A stretch of 42,398 nt of DNA, taken from the NCBI GenBank assembly GCA_022826925.1, contig JAJDTX010000126.1:1-42398 (forward strand), written 5' to 3'. The position numbers and the translations under genes were made by a program. Source of the stretch: Bryobacterales bacterium. Its GTDB lineage: Bacteria > Acidobacteriota > Terriglobia > Bryobacterales > UBA6623. Positions 36,849 through 42,398 of the stretch are shown one piece after another; position 1 is the stretch's first letter; each line of letters starts with the position of its first letter. The notes below the pieces were generated by a model. The model made no database searches and had not been told where the DNA came from. It was given only the letters and a program-made list of their open reading frames with translations.

Positions 36849-38657
36849 TCACGCCGTGGTGCGGCGGCCCTCGTCCTGGCCTGTGGCCGGGCGGCCGTTC
36901 CTGCCGACACCGGAGTCTCCGTTGCCCGCAATCCAGCTCGCGATGTGCTTGTTGGCGATCGAGCGGATCCGCTCGTGCAGCGCCTCCGAGACGGCCGCCA
37001 TACGCTCGACGTCGCCCGGAACACGGGGGTCCGGAGCCTCGGCACTGCCGGGCCAGCCTGCGGCCGTGCGCGTCGCAGCCCCGATCCCCCTGAACGTGCC
37101 CGCGGTCATGGACGCTTCGTCGAGCGCCGTCGGCGCGTCGGTGCCGCGACCGCGCTGAATGCGGTCTAACACTTGCTCCATCTGCCGTGCCGCCTCCAGG
37201 GTCTCTCGTTCGCTCTCGGAGAATGCGCTGCCTTCAGCCTCCCCCTTGTCCAGGATCCAGCCGCCTTCCTTGCCCGCGCTGCGGATCGCGGTCTGGCCCC
37301 GCCATGCGTCCGTGGCGAAGGAGAGGCCGAGGCGAACCTGCTCGATCAGCCCGAGGGCCGTGATCCGCCCGGCTGCACCGCCTTCAATCTCGACCGCGCG
37401 ATACCCGGCCTCCGGTTCCTCTTCCGCATGTAGCCGCAGGCCACTCGTCCGTGTGCCCTCGCGGCTCTGTGCGCCCGCGTCGGCCAGCAGCGCAGCAGCA
37501 AGCTCCTCCAGCCAGCGGGGAACGCTCTGTTTCGCCAACGCGGACCCCAGCTCCGCCCGGACCGCAGCGGCATCCTCGGTGCTGCGCAGCCGCGACAGCG
37601 CATGGGCGAAGCCGATACCGTTGGATTCGCGCATCCGCCGACGCACCGCGTCCGGAAGCCTCTCCGCAGCTTCCCTGAGGCCGCTCAGCTCCCGCTCCGG
37701 CGCCAACTCCTCGACCGGCGACCCGAGCTGAAGCAGTCTGGCGGTCTCTTCGTTCGCCGCCCTGATGCGCGCCTCCAGCGCGGAAATGTCATTCGAATCC
37801 GAGGCTTCGGTCGTGGGAAGTTTCGGGGGAGGCGCCGCTGCAGGCGGGCGGGCCGCGGCGGGTCGCTCCTCCTCTTTCTTCTTCTTGACGTCCGTACTGG
37901 CCGCCTCGATCGCCTGCTCGGCAAGAGTCCGCAACCACTGAATCTCGCCCGGATCGAACGAACGCAGGCGGTAGCTCGTCATCGGCGCGTAGTAGCTCCG
38001 CTCCGGCGCCTGCGCGCCACGCGTGCCGCGCAGACGGATAGCGGACAGTGCGGCGCGTGTCTTGAGTTCCTGAGTGTTCCAGGTCCGGTCGAGTGAGACA
38101 GCGAGTTCTGCCGCCGTCCGGCGATCGGAACCGCTCCCGGAGGATGGACGCAGGTGTTCCAGCATGCGCACGGCGTAGAGCCCGAGGAGGCTCGTCGTCC
38201 CGCCGTCCACCGTCCTGTGCCGCTCGCCGGCCTCGATCCAGCGGTCTACCGCCTCGTGCACCGCCGCCGCAAGCTCCAGCGCCAGGATCGCGTAGCCGGC
38301 AACGGCCTCCGGACGGACGCCAGTATGGACCTCGCCGCTGAGGCGACTGCGGATACAGTAGCTCTCGCCCTCCGACTCGATCGAGGCCTGCCGGATCCAG
38401 GCGGCGGCATCCGTCTGCCGCTCCGTGCCCCGGACGAGGTCGGCGGGCACGATACCGGTCTCGTTCACCAGACGGTTCGCAAGGACCTCGACGGCCTCCG
38501 GCAGGCGCGCATGCACGCGCCCCGCCTCGGCGAGCCTGGCTCCGGTCTTGGGGTCCTCCAGTATCGTCCAGTCGAGCGGCGCGCCGCTGTCCAGTCGCTT
38601 CCTGATCGCCTGAGGGAGCGCCGTGACGGCGCGGGTGAACAGCTTCTCGGTATTCAA
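36849..38657 (-). CDS. 602-residue protein of unknown function in the Tad locus
   Basis: The frame starts at a TTG (38657) with GGGAG eight bases upstream. No signal peptide or membrane segment is seen, so it is probably cytoplasmic. A Lys/Glu stretch and a Pro/Ala linker (KKKKEEERPAAARPPAAAPP, about 258-277) divide it into two helical halves. LPQAIRKRL (14-22) and LPDAVRRRM (334-342) open the two halves in a similar way, hinting at an internal duplication. I do not recognise a family. It lies between CpaB and the TPR-SPOR gene on the same strand and is likely part of the pilus operon. Confidence 0.65.
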   Translation of the reverse strand: MNTEKLFTRAVTALPQAIRKRLDSGAPLDWTILEDPKTGARLAEAGRVHARLPEAVEVLANRLVNETGIVPADLVRGTERQTDAAAWIRQASIESEGESYCIRSRLSGEVHTGVRPEAVAGYAILALELAAAVHEAVDRWIEAGERHRTVDGGTTSLLGLYAVRMLEHLRPSSGSGSDRRTAAELAVSLDRTWNTQELKTRAALSAIRLRGTRGAQAPERSYYAPMTSYRLRSFDPGEIQWLRTLAEQAIEAASTDVKKKKEEERPAAARPPAAAPPPKLPTTEASDSNDISALEARIRAANEETARLLQLGSPVEELAPERELSGLREAAERLPDAVRRRMRESNGIGFAHALSRLRSTEDAAAVRAELGSALAKQSVPRWLEELAAALLADAGAQSREGTRTSGLRLHAEEEPEAGYRAVEIEGGAAGRITALGLIEQVRLGLSFATDAWRGQTAIRSAGKEGGWILDKGEAEGSAFSESERETLEAARQMEQVLDRIQRGRGTDAPTALDEASMTAGTFRGIGAATRTAAGWPGSAEAPDPRVPGDVERMAAVSEALHERIRSIANKHIASWIAGNGDSGVGRNGRPATGQDEGRRTTA

Positions 38658-38764
38658 CGTTGCTACTCCCTAGTATTGGTTAGTTGCCGCGGGCTATGAG
38701 CCCTCGCTCTTTGGTCACGCTGTCGATCCCGTTGCTCCCGGTCGGCGGCAAGGCTTGGATGCAT

Positions 38765-39700
38765 TCACTCGATGCCTGCATCGGCCACTGCCTCGTTGAA
38801 GGGGGCAGGCCCGGGCGCGTTGCCGAAAGTCACGTCTGTGACCTGACTGCCCCGTACGACCCGCACCGTCTTCTGCTGCAGGTTCTCCTGCGGCAGCGCC
38901 AGCAGGCTTTGCATGTCGACCACGTCGAGCGGCTCCGCCGGCGCCCCGGCCGCCGTCAGCGGGCGCACCGCAAGCGAGAGCTCCCCCTCCAGCTCTCCAA
39001 GTGCAAGCAGACCCGTCTGCGACGGCAGAACCTCAAGCGTCGCCGTCACGATCTCCTTGCGCTCGACCTCGCCGCCCCCGTCCACGGAACCCGCTCCGCT
39101 CCCGATCCGCCGGTCAACGGCCACCACCCGCACATCCTCGAGGATCGTGCGCGCCAGCACGTTCTGCTGACCCTGCCCGCGCGACTGCGCCGTCAGCACC
39201 ACGTCCACGCGGTCCCCCGGATCGACCAGGCCGGAGTGGCGCGTGCCCGAGCCGAGCTTGACGGTGAGCGCGCGCATGCCGGGATTCAGAACCGCCGCCA
39301 GAAAGCCCCTCTGACGAGGCCCGACCAGGGAAGGCCAAGTGACCGGAACGCCAGCCGCGATCGCCGTGCGCACCACGTAGCCGTAGGGCATTTCGTCCGG
39401 ATCCAGGTCCTCGGTCCCGATATGCCAGCGCCTGACCAGGTCCTCGTCGATGCCGACCTCGGTGAGGTGCTCGTCTGAAAGCAGCGTGCCCACCGGAAGA
39501 GACCGCTCGGCCGCGATTACCATCACTTCGTCCGGCTCCTCCTCCACAACCGGGGCCGGCGCCACCTGCTGCGCAGGTGCCGCAGCTTGCGTCTGCACCG
39601 GCTCGGCTTCCGGCAGGATGAAGCGCATCACGAACACGGCCCCGATCATGGGAACGATGCCCAGCAGCGCGATAATGATGACGGTGCGGTAGCGTCTCAT
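38765..39700 (-). CDS. cpaB: Flp pilus assembly protein CpaB/RcpC
   Basis: A 311-residue protein with one N-terminal membrane anchor (about residues 6-27) followed by a Pro/Ala/Glu linker. A SAF domain (about 58-120; AAERSLPVGTLLSDEHL) and the RcpC region (LNPGMRALTVKLGSG, LVDPGDRVDVVLT) are clear. CpaB proteins act in the periplasm with the secretin. The ATG at 39700 is 18 bases after the CpaA stop, so they form one transcript. The gene ends 107 bases before the start of the unknown protein. Confidence 0.9.
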   Translation of the reverse strand: MRRYRTVIIIALLGIVPMIGAVFVMRFILPEAEPVQTQAAAPAQQVAPAPVVEEEPDEVMVIAAERSLPVGTLLSDEHLTEVGIDEDLVRRWHIGTEDLDPDEMPYGYVVRTAIAAGVPVTWPSLVGPRQRGFLAAVLNPGMRALTVKLGSGTRHSGLVDPGDRVDVVLTAQSRGQGQQNVLARTILEDVRVVAVDRRIGSGAGSVDGGGEVERKEIVTATLEVLPSQTGLLALGELEGELSLAVRPLTAAGAPAEPLDVVDMQSLLALPQENLQQKTVRVVRGSQVTDVTFGNAPGPAPFNEAVADAGIE

Positions 39701-39718
39701 GTCAGCAATCCTTCACGG

Positions 39719-40192
39719 TCATATCCCGTCCGAGACCGCCCGCACGGCGAGCACGATCACGGCGGGTGGCGCGATCGCGACTGCGAACGGCAGCTCCTTG
39801 CGCATGCGCCGCATCCTCTCGAAGGGCAGAAGGGCGGCCACGACGAGCGCCAGCGTGAACGCCGCCATGCCGAACAGGAAGAGGGTCAGGTGGGAGAGCG
39901 CAGGACCGATCCAGACACCGGCCACGGCGAACAGCTTGGCATCTCCGGCTCCGAAGCGCCCCGTCAGAAAGAGACCGAACCCGGCGGCTAGAATGATCGC
40001 GCCGACCGCAATGTGCTGCCACAGGTCCCCAAGGGGCCTCACAGCGCCCGCTGCCGCGTAAACCGCAAAAAGGCCTAGCAGCAGAAGAGGAACAGCGTTC
40101 GGAACCTCGCGGCGGCGCACATCGGTAGCGACGCTCGCTGCAAACAGCGCACAAGCCGCAGCCTCTGCGATATGGACGACTACCTGGGCCAT
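39719..40192 (-). CDS. cpaA: Prepilin peptidase CpaA/TadV
   Basis: A 157-residue integral membrane aspartic protease that would cut Flp-type prepilins. It has about five hydrophobic segments. The two catalytic aspartates lie in VATDVRRREVPN and in the GxGD motif FGAGDAKLF. It lacks the cytoplasmic methylase part of large PilD enzymes, as usual for Tad prepilin peptidases. It is the first gene of the leftward pilus cluster. No prepilin gene is seen in this window. Confidence 0.9.
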   Translation of the reverse strand: MAQVVVHIAEAAACALFAASVATDVRRREVPNAVPLLLLGLFAVYAAAGAVRPLGDLWQHIAVGAIILAAGFGLFLTGRFGAGDAKLFAVAGVWIGPALSHLTLFLFGMAAFTLALVVAALLPFERMRRMRKELPFAVAIAPPAVIVLAVRAVSDGI

Positions 40193-40292
40193 GCTTCCGT
40201 TCCGGCGATTGCGACATCGCGTGTCCGGTCGCCCAAAGAGCTACGGACCGGTCCGCCGGCATGAGGGATGAGCAGATATGCGGGTGCGAGCG

Positions 40293-42398
40293 TCATAGGC
40301 GGTGCCAGAGCGTGAACATGAGTGCGCGGTCGATTGCCGGACGTTCACGGAATTCGACCTTCGCCACCGAATCCGGTGTCTCTCGGAGTGCGACCCCCAG
40401 GGTTGGCTGGACAGATTGGCGGCGCGACTCGCCAACCACGCCAAGGTACGGCCGTATGGTCCCGAACGGTCCCCCCCCCAACCCGTAGCCGGCCTCGCCG
40501 CGAATGCTTATGTTGGGAGATTGCTCGTGGGTGAGGGACCGGAGACGAGTCTCAACGCCCAGCCCGAAGCCTCGACCCAGGCGGTCGGGAGCGAAATGAA
40601 GACCGGCGCCGAGGCCCCAGAGGTCCTGGTCGTTCTCGCCGAGACCGAACGAAGCCTCGACACTTCCCGTCAGGCTGATTCGGGGATCGAAGACTCCTGC
40701 AACCGAGAAGGAGCCCTCTGCCTCCAGCGACCCGCCATCGGCCCCATCCCCGGTCAGGTGCTTGTAGGCCATCGATATCGAAGGTGAGCCTGGGAGAGGC
40801 GCGCTCCACGCCAACCCGGCGCGATAGTCGCGGCCGCGCATCGTGGGTAGCGACGAGGATATGTTGCCGCCGCCCTCGATCTCCAAAGCGAAGGATTCGA
40901 TGCCCGCTTCGGCCTGAAGCTCTCCGGACAGCAAGTCGGTAACCGGAACGGAGGCGCCCGCGGCATAGCTGAATAGGCGCACGTCGGAGCGCGACCAGGA
41001 CGGGAAGCCGAGACTGTCACGGTGACGCAGCTCGCCCAACCCAGTGCCGAGCGATGCCCAGACATGGCCGCCGGACGAGGCGTGCCACGCGGCAAAGGGA
41101 TGCAGCGACAGAAATTCCGTGTCGTGTTCTCCCGCAAGGTAGCCGCGTTCGTACAGGCCTGATCCGGCATGGTAGTCAAGACCGGTTCGGATCAACGAGG
41201 CGACGAGCCCCGCCTGCCAGGCGCCGGCTCCGAGCTCAGCCCCGGCGCTCAGCGCCTCGCTCGTCCCGCTGTAGTCGAAGCCTCCGGTCTCTCCCGACAG
41301 CGAGGCTAGTACGACAGCGGGACCGATAGCGGTGAGTCCGCGCGTATCACCGGGCGACCAGTTGCGGACGCGGTCTCGTACGGCTGTGTGAGCGACATCG
41401 ACGGCGCGTCGTGCATGCACGGGCGCAAGAGCCGTATGCACCGGGTTGGACACAGGTGCGTGTGAAGCAGACGCCGGCTGCAAGGACGCGACCGGACACG
41501 ACCATTCCGCGCCATTCCAGTAGGCGTCGTCACGTATCCGGACTGACGCGATCAGCCGGTCTTCGTCATTGTCCGCATCTTCGTCACGGAAACTGACATC
41601 CACGCACAAAGTGTCATCGACCGTATTGCCGAACAGGACTTGGTAGCTGTACGTGGAGACTGTACCGTAATCGGGATCTTGAGCGGGCTCGGGATGGACG
41701 TACTCCAGCCTGCGCACCTCCGGGTCAGGATCGAACCTCAGCCGCGTGGGGGTGTCCAAGAGCCGGTAAACCGGGTCGGCATCATCTGGCTGTGTTCCCT
41801 CTTCAACCTCTGCTTCGGGCAGCTGGTGGATCGGTTGTGGGTCCGCATCATTGTTGCGGTTCAAAGGTTGGTCTTTCTGCGCGAGGCTTCGATCGGTAAA
41901 TCGCCACTTCGCACGTTCGGGATCGATGATCAGTGCAACGCTCTGCTCGTCTGTAGAGGGAGGGGTATCGCTGTCGTTCACCCGGTAGGTACAGTCCGGA
42001 CCCCGATAGGCCGTCTCCGGGGTGCCCGACAGAACGCGGGTCTGCACACCGAATCCCAAACCGGGCGGTAGCACGCTGGGAGGGGGAAACGTTCCAGGAG
42101 CGGGGTCGGGGCACTGAAGTTCATAGGTGTACGGTTGCACGCCCCCGCTTGCCTGCCGGAAAGTTATCCTCGTGCGCTCGCCCACCCTGAGACGCAGGAC
42201 GTTCCCTGGTACGACGGGCAGGGAAAGTCTCAGCGGCGATGCCGCCGCGCTAGTCACCTGGACGACCCTCGAGAACGATTCGTCGGCGCTGTCCGTCACC
42301 GTGTAGGTGCACGAATCGCGGAAGCGACCGTCCGGGGTGCCGGCGAACACGGGGGGCGAAGGCGCAAAACTCATCCCCGACGGCAGCTGTCCCCCGGC
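40293..42398 (-). CDS. Surface protein with Ig-like repeats and autotransporter-type barrel (5' end outside window)
   Basis: The frame is open to the right edge, so the N-terminus is missing. The visible ~700 residues begin with two Ig-like repeats of the type LPxGxxF ... GTP, each with a Cys (RDSCTYTVTDS; GPDCTYRVNDSD). A spacer and an Asp-rich region follow. The last ~330 residues form a beta-barrel (GAWQAGLVASLIRTGLDYH, GFGLGVETRLRSLTHE), ending in the aromatic strand RALMFTLWHRL typical of outer-membrane insertion. This is a likely autotransporter-like adhesin. It ends 100 bases before CpaA and is probably a separate unit. Confidence 0.78.
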   Translation of the reverse strand, partial: AGGQLPSGMSFAPSPPVFAGTPDGRFRDSCTYTVTDSADESFSRVVQVTSAAASPLRLSLPVVPGNVLRLRVGERTRITFRQASGGVQPYTYELQCPDPAPGTFPPPSVLPPGLGFGVQTRVLSGTPETAYRGPDCTYRVNDSDTPPSTDEQSVALIIDPERAKWRFTDRSLAQKDQPLNRNNDADPQPIHQLPEAEVEEGTQPDDADPVYRLLDTPTRLRFDPDPEVRRLEYVHPEPAQDPDYGTVSTYSYQVLFGNTVDDTLCVDVSFRDEDADNDEDRLIASVRIRDDAYWNGAEWSCPVASLQPASASHAPVSNPVHTALAPVHARRAVDVAHTAVRDRVRNWSPGDTRGLTAIGPAVVLASLSGETGGFDYSGTSEALSAGAELGAGAWQAGLVASLIRTGLDYHAGSGLYERGYLAGEHDTEFLSLHPFAAWHASSGGHVWASLGTGLGELRHRDSLGFPSWSRSDVRLFSYAAGASVPVTDLLSGELQAEAGIESFALEIEGGGNISSSLPTMRGRDYRAGLAWSAPLPGSPSISMAYKHLTGDGADGGSLEAEGSFSVAGVFDPRISLTGSVEASFGLGENDQDLWGLGAGLHFAPDRLGRGFGLGVETRLRSLTHEQSPNISIRGEAGYGLGGGPFGTIRPYLGVVGESRRQSVQPTLGVALRETPDSVAKVEFRERPAIDRALMFTLWHRL

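Overview
The window is high-GC DNA from a Gram-negative bacterium, most likely a proteobacterium. It encodes an outer-membrane secretin, lipoproteins with lipoboxes, an autotransporter-type beta-barrel, a periplasmic amidase and a MOBF/DotA-type conjugation module. The sequence alone does not narrow it further. No tRNA, rRNA or CRISPR array was found.

Region 1 (1-12757, + strand) is part of a conjugative element. It holds the end of a TraW-position protein, a DotA/TraY-family membrane protein, a degenerate HD-fold protein, a TraD/TrwB-type coupling ATPase, a MOBF relaxase-helicase and a tiny basic ORF. A 1140-residue NACHT/STAND NTPase follows as likely cargo. Start and stop codons overlap through most of this run (ATGA or TGATG), so it reads as one operon. 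It ends at a 480-bp gap and a broken IS110-family transposase (13241-14418) that has lost an internal block containing catalytic residues.

Region 2 (14445-20749, - strand) is a D-alanylation-like operon in a Gram-negative setting. Reading leftward it has a multi-His membrane protein, a sulfotransferase-like protein, a carrier protein (DltC-like), an adenylation enzyme (DltA-like), an SGNH protein (DltD-like) and an MBOAT acyltransferase (DltB-like). A 38-residue single-pass peptide follows whose C-terminal Tyr-x-x-Phe resembles DltX. Together they could activate an amino acid, load it on a carrier, move it across the inner membrane and attach it to an unknown envelope polymer.

Region 3 (21431-23799, - strand) has an AMIN-amidase (AmiC-like), a small outer-membrane beta-barrel protein and a small unknown protein. 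A 742-bp stretch with no convincing gene follows.

Region 4 (24542-40192, - strand) is an unusual Tad/Flp pilus locus: CpaA prepilin peptidase, CpaB, a 602-residue unknown, a TPR-SPOR protein, a giant secretin, a lipoprotein, CpaE/TadZ and a secreted SNase-type nuclease. The secretin is about 2850 residues. It has a TPR lipoprotein N-terminus (TadD-like) fused to a CpaC-type secretin, with 28 full and two partial tandem BON-like units (1821 residues) between the pilus N-domain and the secretin core. CpaC proteins normally carry about one BON unit. This array is the most striking feature of the window. TadA, TadB, TadC and a Flp pilin are not present here.

Region 5 (40293 to the right edge, - strand) is the C-terminal part of a surface protein with Ig-like repeats and an autotransporter-like barrel, cut by the window end.
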